Origin: Candidatus Roizmanbacteria bacterium
Lineage (GTDB): Bacteria; Patescibacteriota; Microgenomatia; UBA1406; GWC2-37-13
Direction: 5' to 3'
Length of the DNA: 64,000 bases
Assembly: GCA_012798265.1 (NCBI GenBank)
Contig: JAAZNM010000001.1
Coordinates: forward strand, 1-64,000
How positions within the stretch are numbered: the first letter of the stretch is position 1; every line of letters starts with the position of its first letter. The position numbers were made by a program, and so were the translations under genes. This document shows positions 1-7,486 of the stretch, in pieces. The notes under the pieces are model-generated. The model did no database searches. It was not told the origin of the DNA and worked only from the letters and a program-made list of their open reading frames with translations.

Positions 1-90
1 GCTCACAGAATAAAGACGAAGTTAAAACCTTAATTCGTACAACTAATGTTAATAAATAAGTTGTTTTAGATTATTATATCAACATATATT

Positions 91-105
91 ACACCTCTAA
101 GGTGT
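91..105 (+). promoter_or_regulatory. small hairpin over the possible ribosome-binding site of the HIT gene
   Basis: ACACCT and AGGTGT form a six-base-pair stem with a three-base loop. The right arm contains AAGGTG, the only purine-rich Shine-Dalgarno-like sequence before the ATG at 118 (spacing about 13 bases). If transcribed, the stem would hide it. This is weak evidence from one short inverted repeat. Confidence 0.25.
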
Positions 106-117
106 TAAAAGCTAATA

Positions 118-744
118 ATGGATGACTTATCGGAGGAGGCAATAAAGAAAAACTGTCCCCATTGCGATTTAGGTTCACAAGCCTTTAATTATTTTTTAGA
201 GAAGACAAAATTCTTCAATATAGTATGCGACTCTCATCCGCTTGTCGAAGGTCATATCTTAATTATTCCCAAAAGGCACGTTTCCTGTATAGCCGATTAC
301 TCAAAAGAAGAGTTAAATGAGTTTATTGTTCTAAACAAAAAAGTGAGCGATTTTTTAATTAAGAAATATAAATTTGTCAGCTCTTTTGAACATGGGATAT
401 TTGGCCAAACCGTATTTCATTCCCACGTTCATTATCTTCCCTTTAAGGGACGTCCGGACGAAATAGTCGCGGAAGGCAAAGATAATTATTTTTCTATCGA
501 TAATTTTGAGGAGTTAAAAAAACTTTTTAAGCAAGATGGGGGATATCTGTTTTTTTCAATAGGAAGTAAAAAATGGTCGGTCAATAAAAATTTGGCGGCA
601 CCAAGATTTTTCAGAGATAGGTTTGCAAAAGCTTTGGACAGATCTGAAAGAAGTAATTGGAAAATCTTCCACAATGATAATAGGTTAATGGAGCTGGGAA
701 AAAAAGAAAATGAAATAGTGATGGGAAAGTGGATTGTTAGATAA
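118..744 (+). CDS. HIT-family (histidine triad) nucleotide-binding protein
   Basis: The 208-residue protein carries the histidine-triad signature HSHVHYLPF (His101, His103, His105) after an N-terminal segment, SHPLVEGHILIIPKRH, that is typical of HIT hydrolases. A CPHC pair at residues 13-16 may bind zinc, as in many HIT proteins. HIT enzymes hydrolyse or transfer nucleoside monophosphates from phosphoramidate or dinucleotide substrates; the substrate cannot be read from this sequence. The protein is longer than simple HIT proteins (about 110-140 residues) because of a C-terminal extension of about 90 residues that I do not recognise. It ends two bases before the convergent methyltransferase gene. 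Confidence 0.85.
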   Translation: MDDLSEEAIKKNCPHCDLGSQAFNYFLEKTKFFNIVCDSHPLVEGHILIIPKRHVSCIADYSKEELNEFIVLNKKVSDFLIKKYKFVSSFEHGIFGQTVFHSHVHYLPFKGRPDEIVAEGKDNYFSIDNFEELKKLFKQDGGYLFFSIGSKKWSVNKNLAAPRFFRDRFAKALDRSERSNWKIFHNDNRLMELGKKENEIVMGKWIVR

Positions 745-745
745 T

Positions 746-1765
746 TTATTTTGATGCCGATATTACTCCGATCTTAGCTATTTCCCGGACTTTGTTTCCC
801 AGCGTCTGATCTTTTTTTGTCAACAATCTGTCAAAAGCGTAATCATACTCGCTGCCGGCATTTTGCTTTCCTAGAGGAAATCCTTCAAGCTGTTCTGAAA
901 CCAAATTGGTAGTGACTCTGGGGAATCCCGCTTCTGTCAGCGAGGCATCTGCCCGACGGTGAAAGTCAAAAGCCATGTCGATGATTTTAGGTTCGAAACC
1001 AAGTCTTCGTTGAAGATATAATATTTCCAAATTATGTTTTAAGCCACTCATGTGTTGGAAACTGGACAATCTAGAGATAAAAGCTCTTTGCCAGGGTTCA
1101 AGATTCATGTACTCGAGCCAAAATTCCTTTAAGCCCGGAGGTTGTAGGTCGGCAAATATATAAGCCTCTTTTTGGGATAGAGCGACGTAGGGAATATTCT
1201 GGTTATTGTTTTGTTGTGGAAAAGGAATTAAATAGCTGTCCGGATAATGTCTGAAAAACATAAATTCGTCCGGTTGAAGGTCTGTCAATACAAGCAGAGA
1301 ACCTCCCTTGTCGATAATTCTTGACAGTTCGGAACAGGGTTTTGACAGGTCGACAAATTGATCCAACAAGTTATAAACGACAACAGCTTTCTGGGAGGAA
1401 TCGGGTAATCCTGTTTTTTCAATATCTAATTCAAGCACTTGGGTGTCATCTCCGAGATGTTTTTTGACTCTTTCCGTATCTATATCCGAATAGACCATAT
1501 TAGGTATAGGACCGGTCATCGTCAACAACTTGGTCAATTCTCCGGTGCCGGTGCCTATCTCCAATATTGGCTGACCATCACTCCATCCGTTGGATGTAAA
1601 CAAAGAACGAAGTATGTTCGCCCGGGCTCTTGATACGAAAGATCTGGATTGGCTAGGATCTTCCAGCACTTCACATGGGGTTATCCGACCGATATCCTCA
1701 GGTTTTCCGAATTTACTCAAAGAGTCGGTAATGACCCTTTGAAACTGTTCCCTAAAACCAATCAT
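746..1765 (-). CDS. class I SAM-dependent methyltransferase
   Basis: The 339-residue protein has motif I of Rossmann-fold methyltransferases, LEIGTGTG, near residues 68-75, followed by an acidic strand end (YSDID) and a motif-IV-like VVYNLLDQF segment. The family transfers methyl groups from S-adenosylmethionine; the acceptor is not apparent. About 65 residues precede motif I and a long C-terminal part follows the core, so it may be a distinct subfamily. A TATAAT box on the minus strand (1774-1779) sits eight bases before the ATG. It converges on the HIT gene with one base between the stops and has no operon partner. Confidence 0.75.
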   Translation of the reverse strand: MIGFREQFQRVITDSLSKFGKPEDIGRITPCEVLEDPSQSRSFVSRARANILRSLFTSNGWSDGQPILEIGTGTGELTKLLTMTGPIPNMVYSDIDTERVKKHLGDDTQVLELDIEKTGLPDSSQKAVVVYNLLDQFVDLSKPCSELSRIIDKGGSLLVLTDLQPDEFMFFRHYPDSYLIPFPQQNNNQNIPYVALSQKEAYIFADLQPPGLKEFWLEYMNLEPWQRAFISRLSSFQHMSGLKHNLEILYLQRRLGFEPKIIDMAFDFHRRADASLTEAGFPRVTTNLVSEQLEGFPLGKQNAGSEYDYAFDRLLTKKDQTLGNKVREIAKIGVISASK

Positions 1766-1847
1766 ATCCTATAATTATATCATTGTTTACTGGTTATTGC
1801 GTCATTCTTTTCAGCAAAAATATTAGATATATAAAATCTACGTAAGT

Positions 1848-1876
1848 TTGAATATAGACCTATAGTATGATATAAT
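1848..1876 (+). promoter_or_regulatory. sigma70-type promoter of the VanW-like gene, leaderless
   Basis: TTGAAT (1848-1853), a 17-base spacer and TATAAT (1871-1876) make a near-consensus promoter. The expected start site, about seven bases after the -10 box, falls on the ATG at 1883, so the mRNA would have essentially no leader. This is one of the cleanest examples of a pattern seen across the window. Confidence 0.7.
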
Positions 1877-1882
1877 TAAGCC

Positions 1883-2521
1883 ATGTTAAACTCGATTTCA
1901 GCAATAATCGCCTCAGCAGTAATCCTGTTTTCCGGTCAGCCTGCCGAACGCAGCCAGGTTTTGGCCAGGGCAAGCTATTCTTTATCAAACAGATACGGCA
2001 ATTCTTATGTAAACGAAGTTTTTGCCGACAATATTTTGTTGACTTTGGCATATATGGACGGTAAGGTTAAATCGGGACAAAACTTCTCTTGGAGTGAAAT
2101 AAAAGCTTCCGGTTCAAGTATGATTCTCCTGAAGCCGGGTCAGACTTTTGCTTTTCACGACAGTGTTTTATCTAGATACAAAAACTCGGTAGTCGCTACA
2201 ACCAACGCTCATTTTACCTCAAATGAGGGGTTTAGGTCGGATGGTTGGTTGGTCGGTGACGGTGTCTGTCACCTTGCCTCTTTTATGTACGCTTTGACCA
2301 AGGAAGCCGGCTTGAAAGCCGAAGCGCCGACAAATCACGATTTTGCCAATATTCCCGACGTTCCGAAAGAACTGGGGGTATCCATATACTATACGCCTGA
2401 GAACTCAACCTCAAGTACTCTGCAAAACCTCTATATAACCAATAGTTTCAATAAAACTATCGCGTTTGTTTTTGAACACAATAACAACAACCTTGATATA
2501 AGAGTCGAACAACTAAATTGA
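1883..2521 (+). CDS. VanW-like exported protein
   Basis: The 212-residue protein starts with a hydrophobic segment (residues about 3-17) that looks like a signal peptide or anchor. It then shows the two hallmark blocks of the VanW-like family: LKPGQTFAFHD (83-93) and GDGVCHLASFMY (125-136), the latter matching the usual GGGVCQVSTTLY-type block with its conserved cysteine. VanW-like proteins are found in vancomycin-resistance and cell-wall loci, but their reaction is not established. The next gene encodes an L,D-transpeptidase 42 bases downstream, so the pair probably works on the cell envelope. The first glycine of the GGG block is kept and the second is replaced by Asp. Confidence 0.75.
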   Translation: MLNSISAIIASAVILFSGQPAERSQVLARASYSLSNRYGNSYVNEVFADNILLTLAYMDGKVKSGQNFSWSEIKASGSSMILLKPGQTFAFHDSVLSRYKNSVVATTNAHFTSNEGFRSDGWLVGDGVCHLASFMYALTKEAGLKAEAPTNHDFANIPDVPKELGVSIYYTPENSTSSTLQNLYITNSFNKTIAFVFEHNNNNLDIRVEQLN

Positions 2522-2563
2522 TCGCTTCTTTAAAAAAGCCGTCTTTTATATTATTATGATAAA

Positions 2564-3286
2564 GTGGGTAGAAAAAAACTCAAAAAAAAGAAAAAAGCCA
2601 CTGGTCTGACTATATATCATTATGTCGCCTGTTTGGTTATGGCGGCAGTTTTGGCGATATTTATCCACTCTTTTTTTCCAAAGTATACCGCTACATGCGC
2701 AAATACACTAAGCTGCAATGAAGGGCCGAAACTGTTGGTGGAAAACGACGGATATGGGATTTTTAATAACAAAAAAGTTTCGGCGCCGAAGATCGATCTT
2801 ACTCTCGAAAAATACAAATCAAAGGTACTTGGCGTCAATTCTAAGCCGAACGAAAAGCATATCTATGTTAATTTGAAAACCCAAACCTTATACGCCTACG
2901 AAGGCAAAAATTTGTTCATGAAGACTTTTATCTCTTCCGGAAAATGGTTTCCGACGCCGACCGGCGAGTTTACGATTTGGGTCAAGATCCGTTCCACCCG
3001 GATGAGTGGTGGTTCAGGAGACGACTATTATGATCTGCCCAATGTTCCGTATGTCATGTTTTTTTCCAACGACAAAGTTCCGGCCAGTGCCGGTTTCAGC
3101 TTGCACGGAGCATACTGGCATAATAACTTTGGCCATCCGATGAGCCATGGCTGTGTTAATATGAGGACGACCGATGTTGCAAAGTTATATGAATGGGCGA
3201 CCCCGATTAGCGATGGATTAACTACCCACGCGAGTGGCGACAATCCGGGGACTAAAGTTACTATCTATGATGGAGACTCGATATAA
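2564..3286 (+). CDS. membrane-anchored L,D-transpeptidase (YkuD domain)
   Basis: A GTG start gives 240 residues with a lysine-rich N-terminus, one transmembrane segment (about 17-37) and a YkuD domain (about 97-220). The catalytic block SHGCVNM (194-200) contains the nucleophile Cys197, and the upstream histidine is in SLHGAYW (about 179-185). L,D-transpeptidases make 3-3 peptidoglycan cross-links or anchor proteins to the wall on the outer face of the membrane. The length fits a short anchored family member with only the catalytic domain. The preceding VanW-like gene and the overlapping next gene suggest a wall-modifying operon. Confidence 0.88.
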   Translation: MGRKKLKKKKKATGLTIYHYVACLVMAAVLAIFIHSFFPKYTATCANTLSCNEGPKLLVENDGYGIFNNKKVSAPKIDLTLEKYKSKVLGVNSKPNEKHIYVNLKTQTLYAYEGKNLFMKTFISSGKWFPTPTGEFTIWVKIRSTRMSGGSGDDYYDLPNVPYVMFFSNDKVPASAGFSLHGAYWHNNFGHPMSHGCVNMRTTDVAKLYEWATPISDGLTTHASGDNPGTKVTIYDGDSI

Positions 3287-3905
3287 TATTGCTCTTACAA
3301 AAAGACACAAGTTTGAGATGGTAGTTATTATAATATTGGCAACGACTTTGGGTCTTTTTGGATTGATTCAGAAGGATAAAAAGGTTAACGAAAGAGTCTC
3401 GGCAGTTGTTCCGACCGTTATGCCGACGGATACGGTTGAGAGTTCGGCTATGGAATCGCCTGACGGTTCAAAAATATTGACTTTGAAAAAACAACTGACG
3501 ACCAAAAACAGGCAAAAATACTCTTTTTATACGTCTTCAACCGGCGATGGCGAGCGACTCATATTTTACAAAGAACTGGAAAAAGGCGGGTATATTTCAA
3601 TCCCTTACAATGCCTGGTCGCCAGACAACAAATACGTCTTTTTAAAAGAAACAACTTCGACTTTTAATAATTACTATGTTTTTTTATCATCAGGTAACCC
3701 AATCTCCGATAACGCCCAATATGTAAATATTCAAGAATTATTTTCTCAAAAACTGCCTGATTATAAGATCGTTGATGTTACCGGATGGGCAGATCCTGCT
3801 TTAATTATTGTCAATACTCAGCCAAACGAAGGGGGGCAGAACATCTCTTACTGGTATGACGTTACCGGCCAATCATTTATCAGACTGGGTACTTATTTTG
3901 ACTGA
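3270..3905 (+). CDS. hypothetical membrane-anchored protein with a propeller-like repeat
   Basis: I place the start at the ATG at 3270 (another at 3267), overlapping the transpeptidase end by 17 bases, rather than at the GTG at 3234; this gives 211 residues. There is one N-terminal transmembrane segment (roughly residues 17-35) and an extracytoplasmic domain. SPDGSKILTL and WSPDNKYVFLKE resemble TolB/WD40-type (PD40) beta-propeller strands, but only about two such repeats are visible, so a full propeller is not supported. The function is unknown; translational coupling to the transpeptidase suggests an envelope role. It ends four bases before the convergent gene. Confidence 0.6.
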   Translation: METRYNIALTKRHKFEMVVIIILATTLGLFGLIQKDKKVNERVSAVVPTVMPTDTVESSAMESPDGSKILTLKKQLTTKNRQKYSFYTSSTGDGERLIFYKELEKGGYISIPYNAWSPDNKYVFLKETTSTFNNYYVFLSSGNPISDNAQYVNIQELFSQKLPDYKIVDVTGWADPALIIVNTQPNEGGQNISYWYDVTGQSFIRLGTYFD

Positions 3906-3909
3906 TTAT

Positions 3910-4509
3910 TTAATAAATCAACTTCTTGGCAAAAAGGATCCCGAAAGAAAAAAGTCCTAACGCAAAAACGTAGATAAGGTATTTTTTTATAGATGTCTGA
4001 GTTGTTGTGCCGAGAACTTCAGCGTTTTGTTTTTTATAAACAAAGCCGATCTCAATATCAAACGAAACAATATTTCCCTGCGCCACATTTCCGATCTCTT
4101 TCGGGATAAAGATATTTATTCGGTAAAGCTCGGTTTTATGAACTGCAATCTGTCCCAAGCTTATAGGTTTTTTTTTATTAGCGTAAAATATGTCACCGAT
4201 AGATCCTTTATATACAATTTTATTGTTACTTAGATTTACTATTTCCCCAAAAATGATACGATCGTCGTTGTTTTGGGGAACGTAATTCTTAATTATAATG
4301 TTCGTATCCAAAATGAAATCCGTATTATTGGTTATGCTTATAGTTTCAGATTCGCTTTTTCCCGGATACCAGGTTTCTATATGGGAAAATAAGGGTTTTA
4401 TCTCAGTTGGTTTACAACCATTTTTTTCACATACGATTGATCTATCACTGGCAAGGACATAGCCGGGGAAAATAAAATAAAACAAAAATAAATATATTAA
4501 GTTTTTCAC
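3910..4509 (-). CDS. exported protein with C-terminal membrane anchor
   Basis: The 199-residue protein has a signal peptide (residues 1-20, ending VLA), a cysteine pair in the mature N-terminus, a beta-rich region with SITNNTDF and FDIEIGFVY, and a C-terminal transmembrane helix (about 174-195). The region resembles conserved-domain modules that present a surface protein, but I cannot name a family. Its ATG overlaps the stop of the upstream lamin-tail gene (ATGA), so it is probably translated as the last gene of that four-gene unit. Confidence 0.6.
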   Translation of the reverse strand: MKNLIYLFLFYFIFPGYVLASDRSIVCEKNGCKPTEIKPLFSHIETWYPGKSESETISITNNTDFILDTNIIIKNYVPQNNDDRIIFGEIVNLSNNKIVYKGSIGDIFYANKKKPISLGQIAVHKTELYRINIFIPKEIGNVAQGNIVSFDIEIGFVYKKQNAEVLGTTTQTSIKKYLIYVFALGLFSFGILFAKKLIY

Positions 4510-6902
4510 TGTTTTGACTCAATGGTTATGGTTTGATTGTTATTGTCGGTAAGTTTTATTTTTAATCTAAAGTCATGGGGATTACTGTGGATAATACAAC
4601 TACCACCTGTAGAACAGGTTCCTAAAATCAAATCATTTTTCTTGTATTCATCCAAATTACTAATTTTTTGTTCTCCCAGCAAACCTTGAGTTCCTGAATC
4701 CGATTCGTACGTTAATTCGTAAGTCAAGAAAACATACTTGGCGATATCATCGATAATGAAAGAGACTGTTTTCATATCAGTACCTTCTTTAAAAATTAAT
4801 TTAACCTCAGGTATAAAGCTTGACCTGTCCTTATAATTTTTTGATAATTTAAAAGGCTCATTATCGGATCGATTATCGGCTCCTGGAGTTCCTCGTTCAT
4901 CGGCACCGCCATCAAAAAAATCTCCGGTTGACTTCGGATCGATACATGTATACCAACTTAAAGGATTAGAACCGTCGCCATGCTCAGAAACCCTTTCCAT
5001 CGAAAAAAATTTATTTTCGCTTTCCAACAGTAAACCTTCAGAAGCCGCTCCGCCATTCCAGGCTTGATCAATAAGGTGATCATTATTATTTTTAGAGTAA
5101 TAAATTTTTATCACAAAATTATTTTTATCGAAGTTTAGGGATTCAGACCAAATATCAGTAGGAACGTTAAGTTGGGAATCTTTATTTTTTCCATAATCAT
5201 TTTTTTTGGCGATTAAATAGTAACCGTGAGGTTTAATGGTTTTTCCCGATAAACTCAAGTCGATAGTTTCTTCAATATTATTTATTAGACTTGTAATTGA
5301 TATATCGTCTAATCTTATAGTACGATCGGTAGTATTAGCTAATTCCAGCCATATGTCTTCAGGAGAGATGGAGGATCCGGCCCACATAATTTCGTTAATA
5401 ACGATATCTCCATAGTTTATCTCTTGTCCTGAGGATGTTTGGACTAGTACAGGATTTGATGTCTCCGACCAATTAGGCGCTTCATCGGCCGACCTGATTG
5501 AAAAACAGTATTTTGTATCTGGGCTTAATCCTGTAGTTTCTAAAAATTCGTCTTGATTATAAGGTTTAGGCGAATGTATTTTTGTCAGTTTAGTTGATTC
5601 GTTAAAATTGAACATAGAGCAATCTGTTTGAGTATTATCGACTTTGGTATAACCAACTTCGTAGGTTGAACTACGGCCAAAATCCTGATCAAAGTTGTTG
5701 GCCGGTGATTTCCAGGTCAAAATGACGGAGTTCTCAGTAACTGAATCAACTGTCAAATTGATTTTCCCTGGTGGTTTATCATCGACGATTATTTTAACTG
5801 TTTGGATAAGGCTTGTGTTACCGGCTTTATCAACCCCCATATAAGATACATAGTGTGTCCCTGGTATGTTGATGGTGAATTTTGAACCTGAAAGCCAAGA
5901 AGCCTCATCTATCCGATAAAAATAATCTATATCTTCTTGGTTGATGCTGTTTATATTATAAGTCGCGTTAATTGGGGCGGTTGCTAAAGAAGTGCTGATA
6001 TTTTTAATGTTCACCCATGAATTTAACTGAGATAGAATATCATAAGTATTTCCGGAATAAAAAATCAAATCTATAGGTTCATTAAAGCGACTAAGGTCGA
6101 AATAAAAATCTTTCCAGCCGGTGTTTTTTATTGATCCATCTGTATTGTCTTCAGGGTTGGCGGCAAGGGTGTTTAAACTAAATATTTCGTCTCCATTTAT
6201 TCTTACAAAAAATCCCGGATCATCAAAAGGCGAATAATCTTGGGTAAAAAAATCATATTGGAAATACAGGCTTTTTGCTCCAGGATTAATAGGCTGCATC
6301 ACTCTGTTTTCCCAGACGTAGTTGCCAACAGAATCTTCTTCATAACCGATCTTTATAATATTGTCAGAAATTGAAGTGTATCCTGATGTTATCCAACTGT
6401 CAGAGACGTTTTCCGTTATTAACAAGTCCTTTGACCATGGACCATTAATTTTTAAGTAAACATTTGGGGCTGTTTTATCAACAAAAACAAATCTGTTGTT
6501 ACTTACCGTTATGTTGTCGTGCTTGTCCTTTATTTTTAAATGCCACCAGTATTTCCCCTCATAGAGTCCGTTAACATGATAAAAATTTCTATTTATCCAG
6601 CCGGAGCTGTTTACGATTCTTTCACGGTCATCTTTATTTCCTATTTCCAAGTTATACAAAATATCAGATGAAGAGCAAATATTGGTTGAGTTATTCCATT
6701 GAAAAACAACCTCATCTTTATTTGTATATATATTGTCAGAAGGATAATAAAAAGTTGGTTCAATCGGTTTTGTCCAACACCCGGTACCAAAAAAATTATT
6801 GTCCATACCGATTTTTTTGGTAAAAAAAGCCCGACAACCTTTAATCAAATATATATTTGATAAATAGACCGCAAACAAAAAGATAATAGCTTTTTTAAGC
6901 AT
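4506..6902 (-). CDS. large exported protein with fibronectin type III and lamin-tail domains
   Basis: The 798-residue protein starts with a hydrophobic signal or anchor (residues about 3-20). A region of Ig-like strands (PSDNIYTNKDEVVFQWNNS, then KTAPNVYLKI) follows, then a fibronectin type III domain around residues 378-490 (SVILTWKSP ... LSPDTKYCFSIRSADEAP) and a lamin-tail domain from about residue 494 (DIVINEIMWAG ... IWLELANTTDR). Lamin-tail domains occur in many secreted bacterial proteins and are thought to mediate surface association. No catalytic site is visible, so a structural or adhesive role is inferred. It lies 14 bases after the TasA-like gene and overlaps the next gene. Confidence 0.75.
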   Translation of the reverse strand: MLKKAIIFLFAVYLSNIYLIKGCRAFFTKKIGMDNNFFGTGCWTKPIEPTFYYPSDNIYTNKDEVVFQWNNSTNICSSSDILYNLEIGNKDDRERIVNSSGWINRNFYHVNGLYEGKYWWHLKIKDKHDNITVSNNRFVFVDKTAPNVYLKINGPWSKDLLITENVSDSWITSGYTSISDNIIKIGYEEDSVGNYVWENRVMQPINPGAKSLYFQYDFFTQDYSPFDDPGFFVRINGDEIFSLNTLAANPEDNTDGSIKNTGWKDFYFDLSRFNEPIDLIFYSGNTYDILSQLNSWVNIKNISTSLATAPINATYNINSINQEDIDYFYRIDEASWLSGSKFTINIPGTHYVSYMGVDKAGNTSLIQTVKIIVDDKPPGKINLTVDSVTENSVILTWKSPANNFDQDFGRSSTYEVGYTKVDNTQTDCSMFNFNESTKLTKIHSPKPYNQDEFLETTGLSPDTKYCFSIRSADEAPNWSETSNPVLVQTSSGQEINYGDIVINEIMWAGSSISPEDIWLELANTTDRTIRLDDISITSLINNIEETIDLSLSGKTIKPHGYYLIAKKNDYGKNKDSQLNVPTDIWSESLNFDKNNFVIKIYYSKNNNDHLIDQAWNGGAASEGLLLESENKFFSMERVSEHGDGSNPLSWYTCIDPKSTGDFFDGGADERGTPGADNRSDNEPFKLSKNYKDRSSFIPEVKLIFKEGTDMKTVSFIIDDIAKYVFLTYELTYESDSGTQGLLGEQKISNLDEYKKNDLILGTCSTGGSCIIHSNPHDFRLKIKLTDNNNQTITIESKQ

Positions 6903-6916
6903 CGATTAACAAGGAA

Positions 6917-7486
6917 CTAAAAACTCGGCCAAACGGCATTGGAATCGGTTTGTTTGGCAACTACAGTCAAACCGGCATCAAAGTATTTTTCCTGATATCG
7001 GTTATCGATATCTTCAGCAAGTTGAATACTGACACGAAATTGTTTAGATTCGTCTGGCTCAATAATATTGAGCTTGTTTGTATTGTTACTAACACTATCG
7101 TAAACGATCTCACCAAAACTAATATTTGACTTGATACTAACCCACTGCACGTCGTTTTTGTTTAAATATTCAACATTGGTAATGTTAAAAACATTTTCAC
7201 TTAAACTATTATCGTCCCATTTTCCGGTCAGTTTGAAAGCAATATTTACTGGTAGATTGCCCGTATTTTTTATTGTGAATAGAATCTGTTTTTTTGAACC
7301 TGGTTGTAAGTTATCAAAATTAATAGGTGTTTTATCTGTGTTTTCAAAATCAATCGATAAAGTTCCCATTTTAAAGATATTGTGATTAATACTGGCGTTG
7401 AAACCGAAATACGCCCAAACAGAAGAGCTTAAAAATACAATGGCTATAAGAATAAGGATAAAGCCAACAGCAAATCGTTTTTTCAT
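6917..7486 (-). CDS. TasA/camelysin-like fibre-forming exported protein
   Basis: The 189-residue protein has a signal sequence (about 1-26) followed by a mature start, YFGFNASINHNIFKMGTLS, that matches the TasA/camelysin (CalY) family, and a conserved block with GSKKQILFTIKNTGNLP. Family members in Bacillus assemble into extracellular matrix fibres and are processed by the SipW signal peptidase; no sipW gene is visible here. The length is close to that of CalY. Its start codon shares a base with the stop of the upstream lipase gene (TAATG), implying translational coupling. A role as a surface fibre or pilus-like subunit is inference. Confidence 0.7.
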   Translation of the reverse strand: MKKRFAVGFILILIAIVFLSSSVWAYFGFNASINHNIFKMGTLSIDFENTDKTPINFDNLQPGSKKQILFTIKNTGNLPVNIAFKLTGKWDDNSLSENVFNITNVEYLNKNDVQWVSIKSNISFGEIVYDSVSNNTNKLNIIEPDESKQFRVSIQLAEDIDNRYQEKYFDAGLTVVAKQTDSNAVWPSF

